64,000 nt of DNA from Ghiorsea sp. (GTDB lineage Bacteria; Pseudomonadota; Zetaproteobacteria; Mariprofundales; Mariprofundaceae), in the NCBI GenBank assembly GCA_027080505.1, contig JALWRX010000112.1, positions 1-64,000 of the forward strand, read 5' to 3'. Positions within the stretch are counted from its first letter, which is position 1, and every line of letters starts with the position of its first letter. The position numbers and the translations under genes are program-made. Below are positions 8,579-16,533 of this stretch, piece after piece. The notes under the pieces are model-generated. The model had not been told where the DNA came from. It searched no databases and saw nothing but the letters and a program-made list of their open reading frames with translations.

Positions 8579-9016
8579 ATGACAGCAATCACTTCTCCCC
8601 TTCAACCTACTGCTCAACCCTCCACCATACGTGAGTTTTCATTTCCTAGGGGGTTAGCGGGATTCCCTGATGCATCTCGTTTTGCTTTTATTTATGAAGG
8701 CAAAGGTAATATGCTTTGTATGCAATCTTTAGAGTATGAAGAAGCATCCTTTATTGTAACCCCTTGGGATACCACCCGCTTGGGTGAACCGCCAGCATTA
8801 AGCAAAGAACAGCGCACCTGCCTTAAACTTGATCAAGGCGACCATATCATGTGGATGCTCGTGCTTAACCCCTTTGCTGATAAAACTTGGGTTACCGCCA
8901 ACCTCAAAGCACCCATTGCTATCAATGAAAAGCAACTCATGGGTTTACAGTGCATTCGTAACGATGCTGATTTAGAGCTTCGCTACCCTTGGATGGAACA
9001 ACCTAGCCTTACGTAG
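8579..9016 (+). CDS. fliW: Flagellar assembly factor FliW
   Basis: FliW binds CsrA non-competitively and relieves its repression of flagellin; free flagellin displaces it, giving homeostatic control. The 145-residue product has the family layout: REFSFPRGLAGFPDASRFAFI near the start, a variable middle, then VTANLKAPIAINEKQLMGLQ with the conserved APIAIN-type motif. ATG 8579 is chosen over an upstream GTG at 8570 because AAGGTGA fits as its ribosome-binding site. That site overlaps the csrA stop, so csrA and fliW are translationally linked. The 3' end overlaps the convergent phosphatase gene by eight bases. Confidence 0.93.
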   Translation: MTAITSPLQPTAQPSTIREFSFPRGLAGFPDASRFAFIYEGKGNMLCMQSLEYEEASFIVTPWDTTRLGEPPALSKEQRTCLKLDQGDHIMWMLVLNPFADKTWVTANLKAPIAINEKQLMGLQCIRNDADLELRYPWMEQPSLT

Positions 9017-9596
9017 ACCTTGCATGAAACTGCAAACTTATATGCCCGTTATCCACCGTTAAGCGGCTCCAGCAAGCATAAGGCATAGACAAGTGTCTTG
9101 TGCTTACAATGGGTGCTTGTAAAGCATGGGCAATCAACATACGAATCGAGCCCGAATGCGCTACCAGCAACACATGACCTTGCTCATACTCTTGAATCAA
9201 ATGATGCAAGAAAACTTGTGTGCGCTTGGCAAAGTCTAACATGGATTCACCATTGGGCGGTGTCATTTGTGTGGGGTCTTGTCGCCATGCTTGCAACATA
9301 CCTGGGTATGCGTATTCAATCTGTTCTGCTGTCATCCCTTCCCAATCACCATAAGATAATTCTTGAATCGCAGGCTCAACCACACAAGAGATACCTGCTT
9401 GTGCCGCCCAAGATGTTGCAGGCTCAGCACAACGAGACAATGGTGAGCAGATAATCGTATCCACCTCATCTCGCAACTGTTGCCACACATCATCCATAGC
9501 TTTTCGCCCTGCTTGCGTTAAAGCCTCATCCAAAGCTCCCCTGTATTTTACCCCTCCTTGCAAGGCTCCATGGCGCAATAAATCAATGGTTAACAT
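9009..9596 (-). CDS. Histidine phosphatase superfamily protein (phosphoglycerate mutase / CobC-like)
   Basis: The family transfers phosphate through a catalytic histidine in an RHG motif. The 195-residue product starts MLTIDLLRHGA, with the RHG at residues 8-10, then CSPLSRC, the acidic ELSYGDWEGM segment and the second histidine motif VAHSGSIRMLI. The layout resembles alpha-ribazole phosphatase (CobC) or a small phosphoglycerate mutase, but no cobalamin genes lie nearby and the substrate stays open. ATG 9596 is preceded by AGGAAGG; an upstream open extension of 41 codons runs over the divergent promoter and is not used. It stands alone, convergent with fliW. Confidence 0.85.
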   Translation of the reverse strand: MLTIDLLRHGALQGGVKYRGALDEALTQAGRKAMDDVWQQLRDEVDTIICSPLSRCAEPATSWAAQAGISCVVEPAIQELSYGDWEGMTAEQIEYAYPGMLQAWRQDPTQMTPPNGESMLDFAKRTQVFLHHLIQEYEQGHVLLVAHSGSIRMLIAHALQAPIVSTRHLSMPYACWSRLTVDNGHISLQFHARST

Positions 9597-9692
9597 AACC
9601 TTCCTCTTTACCCTTACATCGGCTATTAATAGATGAGGTAAACATATACCAACCTTATTCACTTGCAAAATATACGGTAAAAGCTTGAAATA

Positions 9693-9708
9693 TGGCAGTA
9701 TATTTGCT
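9693..9708 (+). promoter_or_regulatory. Sigma-54 (RpoN) -24/-12 promoter for the ATPase / cyclic-nucleotide-binding operon
   Basis: TGGCAGTATATTTGCT fits the RpoN consensus, with GG at 9694-9695, GC at 9706-9707 and ten bases between, and the TTTGCT -12 box is a full match. Transcription would start near 9719, about 55 bases before the ATG at 9774. A sigma-70 reading (TTGCTT, 18 bases, TATGTT) overlaps the same region and is possible, but weaker. Confidence 0.7.
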
Positions 9709-9773
9709 TGATTATGCAATGTTCGTGTATGTTAGCCCGTGCTAAAGCATGATGTTTTGCAAAGGAGTTGGAT

Positions 9774-10574
9774 ATGTATCTTGAACATTGGAAGCTGAAT
9801 GATTTTCCATTCGACAATGTTCCATCGTCACATTTTTATTATGAGACCGATGAACACCGCACCCTTTGTGAAGACCTTTATGATGCCATCATACGCCGAC
9901 GTGGAGCCATTGTATTTACAGGTGAAATTGGCTGCGGGAAAACCACATCTACCCAACGTGTTCTCCTTGATTTGCCTCAAGAACGCTTTGATATTGCTTT
10001 AATCAACTACTCAAGTCTGTCTCCCATAGAAATGTTGTTTGAAATCAGTCAACAACTGGGTTTGGGTATTGTTGAAAAAGATAAAAATATTCTTTTAACA
10101 GCCCTTAGAGAACACCTCACCAAAAATGCTGCCGAAGATCGCGACACTTTAATTTGCATTGATGAAGCCCAAAGCATTCCTGACATCACTACTTTGGAAG
10201 AGCTTCGTTTACTGCTTAACTTTCAACTTGGCGACCGTTTTTTAGTCACACTTTTGCTTGTAGGCCAACCTGAATTACAAGAAAAAATTGCGCAAATTCC
10301 ACAATTACAACAACGTGTCGCACTCAACTTACATGTGGGTAAATTAGGTATTCAAAACACTTTAAATTATGTGTTGCACCGATTACGCGTTGCAGGCTGT
10401 GAACGTCCTATTTTAACCAAACAAGCCATCATGCTTATTCATCAACATACGGGTGGTGTACCAAGAAGAATAAACCATTTGATGGATAGGTGCTTACTTG
10501 TTGGACAACGCAACTCATCATCTTTGATTGACAGTAAACTGGTGCAAGCCACCATGCAAAGGTACCCAGGCTAA
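9774..10574 (+). CDS. ExeA-like AAA+ ATPase
   Basis: The 266-residue product is a single AAA domain of the ExeA/GspA type. It opens with the family start YLEHWKLNDFPFDNVPSSHFYY. Walker A is GEIGCGKTT (about residues 50-58), Walker B is LICIDEAQ (about 126-133), sensor 1 lies around LLVGQPEL, and the C-terminal lid has TGGVPRRINHLMDRCLLVG. True ExeA carries a peptidoglycan-binding domain after a membrane segment and helps place the secretin; both are absent here, so this is the soluble ATPase module alone. AAAGGAG at 9761-9767 supports ATG 9774 over the TTG at 9768. It is first in a four-gene unit, and its stop overlaps the next ATG by one base. Role unknown; related ATPases occur near polysaccharide-export and secretion genes. 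Confidence 0.85.
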   Translation: MYLEHWKLNDFPFDNVPSSHFYYETDEHRTLCEDLYDAIIRRRGAIVFTGEIGCGKTTSTQRVLLDLPQERFDIALINYSSLSPIEMLFEISQQLGLGIVEKDKNILLTALREHLTKNAAEDRDTLICIDEAQSIPDITTLEELRLLLNFQLGDRFLVTLLLVGQPELQEKIAQIPQLQQRVALNLHVGKLGIQNTLNYVLHRLRVAGCERPILTKQAIMLIHQHTGGVPRRINHLMDRCLLVGQRNSSSLIDSKLVQATMQRYPG

Positions 10575-11818
10575 TGACAAAATATTTTGATTTATTACGC
10601 GCACACCAACAACATAAAGAACATGTTACGACTGATGATAGCATTGAAGTAACAGAGACTGAAAGTCCGAGCAACCAACATAACCCTTATGTCCAACAGG
10701 GCGAAAGTCATGATTCCATATTAGAACCTGAGGTGACAATAGAGCTTCTTGATGAGGAAACTTTACCTGAAGATGAACAAACCATCCAAGCACAAGAACT
10801 TAGTATTGATGCCTTGCCAACTGAAGCAGAAACTACGCAAGAACCTATACAAGAAGAACCAGCAGTAGAAAGTTCTCCAACAAACAAGCACGGTTTTTCA
10901 GTTGCAGCTTGGTTGCAAACAATTAGCCAATCGTTACAAATAATTTTTCAAGCTGCCGAGAAGCAAGAGGCAACGGATGTAAGCATTTTAGATGCCCCGC
11001 TACAAACTCTGATGGAGCAACTTGAAGACAACACCAAGGTTTTGGATGCTTTAGAGCTAGAAATCAGCCGTAATATTAAACAAATATGTAATGCTGACTG
11101 CAGCGTAAATGACTTGGTTGAGAAGTCTATTATGATGATGCTTTATACCATCAAAATTAGCTTACGCTTACAACTACAGCACCATGCCATTGTGGAGCAT
11201 GCTACTGCTGCCATGTTACATCACATTGGTATGGCTATGGTGCCTACCGAAGTCCGTCATAAGGCTGGCAAACTTACCAAAGATGAACTTGCTTTGATTC
11301 GCCAAGCCCCTGAAAATGCTGTAAAATACCTAAAATCATGCCATGTCACACATGAAAGTATTTTACTTGCTGCTGAGCAAGCTGCTGAACGTTATGATGG
11401 CAGTGGTCCACTGGGGCTAACAGGGCATGACATTGCTTGGATTGCTCGTGTTGTTGGATTATTATCCATGTTTGAAGCCTTGATTCATATCCGCCCTTAC
11501 CGTCAGCGTTTATTGCCTCGCGATGCTATTCGTGAGCTGGTCAACCGACATAAAAAAGCCTTTGACCCCATATTACTCAAAGCATTGATTGAAGCTGTAT
11601 CACTATACCCTGTTGGAACTTTCGTACAATTAAACACAGGAGAAATTGGTCAGGTTATCATGGTGCATAGTAAATTCCCGTTGCGCCCTGTCGTTTACAT
11701 CAATATGGATAGCCATGGTAACCCTATCACGGCTAGAGAAATTGACTTAAAACAACAACCCAACCTAATGATTCAGAAATGCATGTATGAAGAGTCATTA
11801 GGGAGCGATGATTCTTAA
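10574..11818 (+). CDS. Degenerate HD-GYP-like signalling protein
   Basis: The 414-residue product has an acidic, Glu/Gln-rich disordered N-terminus (about 15-110) and a helical middle. A C-terminal HD-GYP-like domain spans about 140-360. In active HD-GYP enzymes the metal site uses HDIGK and HHE..DGxGYP. Here the equivalents are LHHIGM (H216, H217) and EQAAERYDGSGPLG (D275-G278): the aspartate of the HD pair, the lysine, the HHE histidines and the GYP tail are altered. Conserved scaffold remains around RPYRQRLLPRDAIREL and FDPILLKALI. The sequence therefore suggests a protein that has lost cyclic-di-GMP hydrolysis and may act as a binder or scaffold. The final 60 residues form a small beta-rich tail. 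It sits between the ATPase and the first twin-CNBD gene. Confidence 0.75.
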   Translation: MTKYFDLLRAHQQHKEHVTTDDSIEVTETESPSNQHNPYVQQGESHDSILEPEVTIELLDEETLPEDEQTIQAQELSIDALPTEAETTQEPIQEEPAVESSPTNKHGFSVAAWLQTISQSLQIIFQAAEKQEATDVSILDAPLQTLMEQLEDNTKVLDALELEISRNIKQICNADCSVNDLVEKSIMMMLYTIKISLRLQLQHHAIVEHATAAMLHHIGMAMVPTEVRHKAGKLTKDELALIRQAPENAVKYLKSCHVTHESILLAAEQAAERYDGSGPLGLTGHDIAWIARVVGLLSMFEALIHIRPYRQRLLPRDAIRELVNRHKKAFDPILLKALIEAVSLYPVGTFVQLNTGEIGQVIMVHSKFPLRPVVYINMDSHGNPITAREIDLKQQPNLMIQKCMYEESLGSDDS

Positions 11819-11824
11819 ATAAAG

Positions 11825-12901
11825 ATGGGCAATAAAATCACAAAAAAGGAGCTTGAGAAAGCCCTTGATACTTATGCCAATCTGGTTGAAATGTACCCTG
11901 ACAATGAGTCTTATTTAAAGCGGTACGCCAAAATGTTACAAACCTTAGGACGTGAAGCAACAGCAACCATCACCCTACAACATTTGCATGATATTATTGC
12001 CAAACGCTCCCCCAAAGAGGCCAAAGAATTTGCAAAGCAATACCCACAAATCGGTCGCATCTTACTGGATGACACTGCCTTTGAAGATCATGATAAACAT
12101 GCCATTGCAGGAAAAATCATTTATGAATTAACCAATAAACTATGGTTAAAGCTTCATCAAAAAACACTCAAAGAAGGGCAAGCTGTATGCCATGCTGAAG
12201 ATTTAAGCGACACCCTTACCCTAATTGTTGAAGGTAATGCAGATGCATTTGCCATCAATACCCAAGGTACACGTATTCTCGTAGAGCATGTGAGTGAGAT
12301 GGATATTTTAGGTGAACATACCTATTTTAAACCCAACACTATGGACATTGATGTTTTTGTATCTTCGGAAACTGCGAAAGTAGTCGAAATTCCAAGGAAA
12401 AAAGTTTTAGCTATGATTGCTGGCAACCCACATCTAGAAAAAATGCTCAAACAACGTGCTATTTTTCGCACCCATGTACATGCTCTTGCTCGTAATGATG
12501 TGTTTCAAACCATGCCTTTAAAGCTCACCAAATATCTTGCAAGAAAACTTACCGTCCGCCATTTTAAAGCTAACACACTGATTTACGATTTAAAAAAGCC
12601 TGTGCATGGTATTGACATCGTTATCAAAGGTCATGTTTGTTACTTGGCGCATAATCGAAATAAAGAAAAAGTGATGTTATCACCGCTTCCACCTTTATCT
12701 ATCGCAGGTGACACGTCACTGCGTGGTGGTGAAACGACAAGCATGGCAGAGCTAGCCGCCAAAACAGATGTATCACTCGCACATATCGCCTTTGATGACT
12801 TATTAAATGTTAGTGTGGCTTACCCCCCTCTCAAAGAAAAGCTTATGCAACATGCTGACCAACAAAAAATTAAGATGATGCAAGAAATTTCTAAGTTATA
12901 A
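11825..12901 (+). CDS. Protein with two cyclic-nucleotide-binding folds, both degenerate
   Basis: The 358-residue product has an N-terminal helical segment (about 1-90) with a TPR-like pattern, then two CNBD/CRP-type beta-barrels (about 100-215 and 225-345). The first shows the barrel pattern LTLIVEGNADAFAI and a phosphate-cassette equivalent MDILGEHTYFKPNTMDIDV, in which the arginine that binds the cyclic phosphate is missing. The second reads SIAGDTSLRGGETTSMAEL and also lacks it. No DNA-binding or other output domain follows. Architecture matches the next gene and the gene at 15130-16440, so these look like paralogues. No strong ribosome-binding site precedes the ATG six bases after the previous stop, which suggests translational coupling. 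Confidence 0.75.
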   Translation: MGNKITKKELEKALDTYANLVEMYPDNESYLKRYAKMLQTLGREATATITLQHLHDIIAKRSPKEAKEFAKQYPQIGRILLDDTAFEDHDKHAIAGKIIYELTNKLWLKLHQKTLKEGQAVCHAEDLSDTLTLIVEGNADAFAINTQGTRILVEHVSEMDILGEHTYFKPNTMDIDVFVSSETAKVVEIPRKKVLAMIAGNPHLEKMLKQRAIFRTHVHALARNDVFQTMPLKLTKYLARKLTVRHFKANTLIYDLKKPVHGIDIVIKGHVCYLAHNRNKEKVMLSPLPPLSIAGDTSLRGGETTSMAELAAKTDVSLAHIAFDDLLNVSVAYPPLKEKLMQHADQQKIKMMQEISKL

Positions 12902-12913
12902 CGTAATGTTACA

Positions 12914-13993
12914 ATGACAAAGCTTCATGATGATACCAAAAGTGCATTTCAACATTGTGCTGCCATGTACAAGCAACTTTACTCTATCTACCCTAAAGAA
13001 CATAAGTATTTACAGCACCAAATTGAATCTCTCATTCAACTTGGGGAACATGATGCTGCTGAACTCTTGCTTGAACAACTCAAAGCTTTATTACAAAGCA
13101 ATCACAGCATAAATGCAGCGCAACAAGTCGAAAGTATTCGGCAATACGTTAATCAAACAAAACATGTTCAACAGTATTACACCACCCCATTTTTGCACCT
13201 TGCATCACAAAGCTTATTACAATCATTTTTAAGCCAGCATACGCGCATACAGTGTAAGGAAGGACAGTATTTGATGCGCTATGGTGATACTGACCAACAA
13301 ATGTATATTGTATTATCTGGAGAGCTTGCAGTTTGGAGCAGAGATACATCAGGCAAAAAGCATTTTGAACATACTTTACGTGCAGGTGAAATCATTGGCG
13401 AACTTGCTTTCCTTGATAATACACCACGCAATGCAGATATCCTTGCCTGTTGCGATTGTCAATTGTTGGCAATCCCTGCCCAAGCTGTGTATAAGTTATT
13501 TGCAAAAGACCCAAAAATTGAATCCACACTTCGGCAAGAAGCTGAAACCCGTAAAATACAAGTTGCTATGAAGTGTAATACTGCTTTTGCCAAGCTTCCC
13601 CAACATTTACAGCGCATACTCGCCAAAGAGGCTTGCTTTCAATACAACCAGCCCTTAGAACGGATTTATGGTAGTGGTGAAGCTATTCAATATATTGACC
13701 TTATTTGCACGGGAAAGGTTAACTTTATCAGCGAACACAGCGATGGTAGCAGCTTAATGTTGCATGTTTTAAAAACGGGAGATTTACTTGGCTGCTCTGC
13801 TGCTATCCCACAAATGAACCCAAGCTATAGTGCTGATGTCGTAAGCATGGGTACGCTAACCCGTATTCAGTTTCCTCTAGATTGTATCAAAAAGGTTTGT
13901 GACTTAAATGCACGCTTCTATCAATCCATTCTACAGCAAGCGAAAACAGAGCGCGATAATCTATTGCGTCACTTAATAAGAACAAATCAGTAA
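12914..13993 (+). CDS. Protein with two cyclic-nucleotide-binding folds, first one apparently intact
   Basis: The 359-residue product repeats the layout of its upstream neighbour: a helical N-terminus (about 1-90) and two CRP-type CNBDs (about 95-210 and 225-345), with no output domain. The first domain has a complete phosphate-binding cassette, GELAFLDNTPRNA, with G162, E163 and R172 in the expected places, plus the barrel motif MYIVLSGELAVW. The second (GDLLGCSAAIPQMNPSYSADV) keeps the fold pattern but lacks the arginine. It may therefore bind cAMP or cGMP at one site. It is the last gene of the unit, ending before a hairpin shared with the convergent cspA. Confidence 0.78.
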   Translation: MTKLHDDTKSAFQHCAAMYKQLYSIYPKEHKYLQHQIESLIQLGEHDAAELLLEQLKALLQSNHSINAAQQVESIRQYVNQTKHVQQYYTTPFLHLASQSLLQSFLSQHTRIQCKEGQYLMRYGDTDQQMYIVLSGELAVWSRDTSGKKHFEHTLRAGEIIGELAFLDNTPRNADILACCDCQLLAIPAQAVYKLFAKDPKIESTLRQEAETRKIQVAMKCNTAFAKLPQHLQRILAKEACFQYNQPLERIYGSGEAIQYIDLICTGKVNFISEHSDGSSLMLHVLKTGDLLGCSAAIPQMNPSYSADVVSMGTLTRIQFPLDCIKKVCDLNARFYQSILQQAKTERDNLLRHLIRTNQ

Positions 13994-14006
13994 TGACCTG
14001 AATAAA

Positions 14007-14035
14007 AAAGGCACTGTAAAAAATACAGTGCCTTT
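14007..14035 (-). terminator. Rho-independent terminator of cspA
   Basis: A perfect 12-base stem, AAAGGCACTGTA paired with TACAGTGCCTTT around a five-base A loop, lies between the convergent CNBD operon and cspA. Read on the minus strand it is followed by a run of T (CCTTTTTTATT), so it mainly serves cspA. On the plus strand the tail is A-rich and it would be a weaker stop. Confidence 0.85.
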
Positions 14036-14054
14036 AAAAACAAAACTGAAACCG

Positions 14055-14070
14055 TCTGCCCTAAGGCAGA
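14055..14070. other. Small perfect hairpin in the cspA 3' region
   Basis: TCTGCC-CTAA-GGCAGA forms a six-pair GC-rich stem with a tetraloop between the cspA stop and its terminator hairpin. It has no T-tract of its own. It could protect the transcript end or be part of a short 3'-derived RNA; no function is shown by sequence alone. Confidence 0.5.
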
Positions 14071-14085
14071 ACTCCTACAAAACTA

Positions 14086-14295
14086 TTATTGAGGAACGAC
14101 GTTTTCTGCTTGTGGTCCTTTTTGACCTTGAACTACTTCCATAGTTACTTTTTGGCCTTCTTCTAAAGAACGGAAGCCTTCAGTGTTAATCGCAGTGTGG
14201 TGTACGAATACGTCATCGCCACCCTCTTGCTCGATAAAACCGAAACCTTTTTCGTCATTGAACCATTTTACAGTTCCTTCTACTTGATTAGACAT
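14086..14295 (-). CDS. cspA: Cold-shock family RNA chaperone
   Basis: This single-domain OB-fold protein melts RNA secondary structure. The 69-residue product has the family length and motifs: [15 protein letters not shown], containing RNP1 (KGFGFI), and DVFVHHTAI, containing RNP2 (VFVHH). The conserved GPQAENV end is also present. A GAGGAAAG ribosome-binding site precedes the ATG. A roughly 150-base AT-rich gap separates it from folE; long leaders are common for cold-shock genes, but I cannot fix the transcription start. Which Csp paralogue it is cannot be decided; the symbol is the generic family name. Confidence 0.93.
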   Translation of the reverse strand: MSNQVEGTVKWFNDEKGFGFIEQEGGDDVFVHHTAINTEGFRSLEEGQKVTMEVVQGQKGPQAENVVPQ

Positions 14296-14448
14296 GTATC
14301 TTTCCTCTTTCTTGTGTTACATCTTAAAATTGCATTGTTTCTCTTAATAATTACTAATCTTAAAACCAGCTTGTACTAAAATCTTACCAATACGAACGGC
14401 ATGATGTTCATATTATCCACTAAGGTCAACATAAATCTTATATAAAAA

Positions 14449-15045
14449 CTAAAGCCCATGATTATGAATCAGTTGAAACAGCTCTAAACGTGAAGATGGA
14501 TTATTCAGAAATGCACCACTTAACTTAGAGGTTGTTGTCACAGCATCGGGTTTTTTAACACCTCGATAACACATGCACGAGTGTTTGCACTGTAAAATGA
14601 CTGCCACTCCCGCAGGCTGTAATACTTCTTCCATAGCATTATGGATTTGCATGGTTAGCTTTTCTTGCACCTGCAAACGTTTAGCAAAACCATCCACTAA
14701 ACGCCCCAGCTTGGATAAACCCACTACACGTCCATTGGGAATATATGCCACGTGCGCCTTGCCAAAAAAAGGAGCCAAATGATGCTCACAATGACTATGT
14801 ACATCAATATCTGAAACCATGACAAGCTCATCATAACCTTCAACTTCTTCAAAGGTTTTTTTCAAATGTTCGGATGGATCTTCTTGATAACCAGCAAAGT
14901 ATTCTTCAAAAGCTTTGACCACGCGTTTGGGTGTTTCTAACAAGCCTTCACGGTTTGGGTCTTCACCAAAATGCGCCAAAAGAGCTTTCACATGTGCCAT
15001 GGCTTCTTTATTTTTCGGGTCATTTACATCAAAATCATCAGACAT
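14449..15045 (-). CDS. folE: GTP cyclohydrolase I FolE
   Basis: FolE converts GTP to dihydroneopterin triphosphate, the first step to folate and to queuosine precursors. The 198-residue form starts [12 protein letters not shown] behind GGAGAAGCTG; an in-frame ATG ten codons upstream is not favoured. Zinc and active-site residues are visible in [14 protein letters not shown] and KHSCMCYRG (the last Cys of the triad). [31 protein letters not shown] and KLSGAFLNN complete the family pattern. Another folate gene (folC) and the queuosine gene queG are also in the window, but not adjacent. Confidence 0.96.
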   Translation of the reverse strand: MSDDFDVNDPKNKEAMAHVKALLAHFGEDPNREGLLETPKRVVKAFEEYFAGYQEDPSEHLKKTFEEVEGYDELVMVSDIDVHSHCEHHLAPFFGKAHVAYIPNGRVVGLSKLGRLVDGFAKRLQVQEKLTMQIHNAMEEVLQPAGVAVILQCKHSCMCYRGVKKPDAVTTTSKLSGAFLNNPSSRLELFQLIHNHGL

Positions 15046-15129
15046 CAGCTTCTCCGCATACTTTAAGTGGCACAAACTAGCGTCACTTTCACAAATGAAA
15101 ACGATGCCAAACTTAAGTCTATTATCGCA

Positions 15130-16440
15130 TCAATGGTCTTGCCAAATATTTTTCAATAATATCGAACAGGTATCATCACCATCAATCGCCTTACTATTTT
15201 TCATAAGGTTTAAAGTTTCTTTGACTTGTGCTTGTTTTAACTGCTGTACTGTTTGCTGTAATGCAGGGCATTTCTTAAAATATGTACGATAATTCTGTTC
15301 ACCCAAGTGCATCAATACAGTATCAGATACCGCACGCACCGTTGCTGTACGCTTACCATTGGTCAGTATGGATATTTCACCAACCACACCACCTGTTTCC
15401 ACAGTTTTTACCAGTGTTTCGCAACCTTGGACATCAATTGTTACAGCGAGCTTACCTCTACGCACAATATATAAGCCTATACTCGTTTCATTTTCCTTGA
15501 ATAACGTATCCCCAGCTTGCAGGTTGGTCATTGTCATCTTACACGCAATATCATCTCGTACTTGTGCATCCACGTTGGCAAACACTGTGGTTAAAGCAAG
15601 CTGCTTCACCAAAATACGGCTCTTATATTTTTCTTCTATTTTTTGTTTGAACGAAGAAAAATCTTCTTGGAATTTATCCAATAGGGTATAGGGCAGTTCA
15701 AACACCTCTGTTTCACCTTTAGCTACAATTTCTGCTGTACGCCGACCACCTGTAAAATATGCAGTTTCACCACAAATATCATCTTCACCTATATCGCCAA
15801 GATAGGTGCGTTTGCCTTGAAGCGTTAAATAACCAGACAACTTTCCACTAATCACAATAAACATGGTTTGCGCATGGTCTCCCATTTTACTTAACACTTC
15901 TTTATCTTTCAATTTACGATAACGCAAACCTTGCAAAAGTGCATTGAAATTGGATTTATCAAAAGATTGAAATAGTTGGCTAGAAACCAGTCTATGCCCC
16001 GCCCTATCTTCATCACTCAAACCATGCAGTAATGACTCTGTTGCTAAGTATTCATCACCACACAACTTGTAAATACGATAGGGGTTCGTCACATCATCGG
16101 GTTTTAATTGGGTGTATCGGCGTAATGCAGCAATGGCTTTGGATGGATAATGCTTCGCAAAATCATTTGCAGCTTGTAAAAACCAACGTGCTGCCGACGC
16201 CTTATCATCGGCTTTTTGATAAGCTTGTGCTGCTTGTAGTGCAATATTTGGGTTTTCTTCACCCAATATCATTGCCAATGCTGCATAACGATGTGCAGCT
16301 TCAGTGAACTTTTGCTGTTTGATGTATTTTTGTGCCGTTTTTAAAAAGACTTGTACAGCTTTATCTTGTAATGATGTCACACCAAAATCTTTAAGCTCTT
16401 CCATCAATACTTTTTCCAAAGCCTTTGCTTGCTGCATCAT
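15130..16440 (-). CDS. TPR protein with two cyclic-nucleotide-binding domains, both apparently intact
   Basis: The 436-residue product has about 150 N-terminal residues of alpha-helical TPR-like repeats (AAHRYAALAMILGEENP, LQAAQAYQKADDKASAARWF). Two CRP-type CNBDs follow (about 165-290 and 295-410). Both have full phosphate-binding cassettes: GETAYFTGGRRTAE (around 224-237) and GEISILTNGKRTAT (around 353-366), each with the key Glu and Arg. There is no helix-turn-helix, so it is not a CRP-type transcription factor. Of the three twin-CNBD proteins here it is the best candidate for real cyclic-nucleotide binding. It is transcribed towards folE, 84 bases away. Confidence 0.82.
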   Translation of the reverse strand: MMQQAKALEKVLMEELKDFGVTSLQDKAVQVFLKTAQKYIKQQKFTEAAHRYAALAMILGEENPNIALQAAQAYQKADDKASAARWFLQAANDFAKHYPSKAIAALRRYTQLKPDDVTNPYRIYKLCGDEYLATESLLHGLSDEDRAGHRLVSSQLFQSFDKSNFNALLQGLRYRKLKDKEVLSKMGDHAQTMFIVISGKLSGYLTLQGKRTYLGDIGEDDICGETAYFTGGRRTAEIVAKGETEVFELPYTLLDKFQEDFSSFKQKIEEKYKSRILVKQLALTTVFANVDAQVRDDIACKMTMTNLQAGDTLFKENETSIGLYIVRRGKLAVTIDVQGCETLVKTVETGGVVGEISILTNGKRTATVRAVSDTVLMHLGEQNYRTYFKKCPALQQTVQQLKQAQVKETLNLMKNSKAIDGDDTCSILLKNIWQDH

Positions 16441-16533
16441 AGCTCCTACAGTCTAGTTTCTATAGCTCGCAGCCTACATCAAACTTGCGTGGCTGTTAAA
16501 TTTTCTCTATGCACAAAGAAATTATATGCTTAA

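Noticed and set aside
9695-9740. Sigma-70 promoter TTGCTT-N18-TATGTT before the AAA ATPase gene
   Set aside because: It overlaps the much better sigma-54 match and both hexamers are poor; not excluded, but not called.
10574-11818. Active cyclic-di-GMP phosphodiesterase
   Set aside because: The HD and HHE/GYP residues required for metal binding are replaced.
15130-16440. CRP/FNR-type transcription factor
   Set aside because: Two CNBDs are present but no helix-turn-helix follows either of them.
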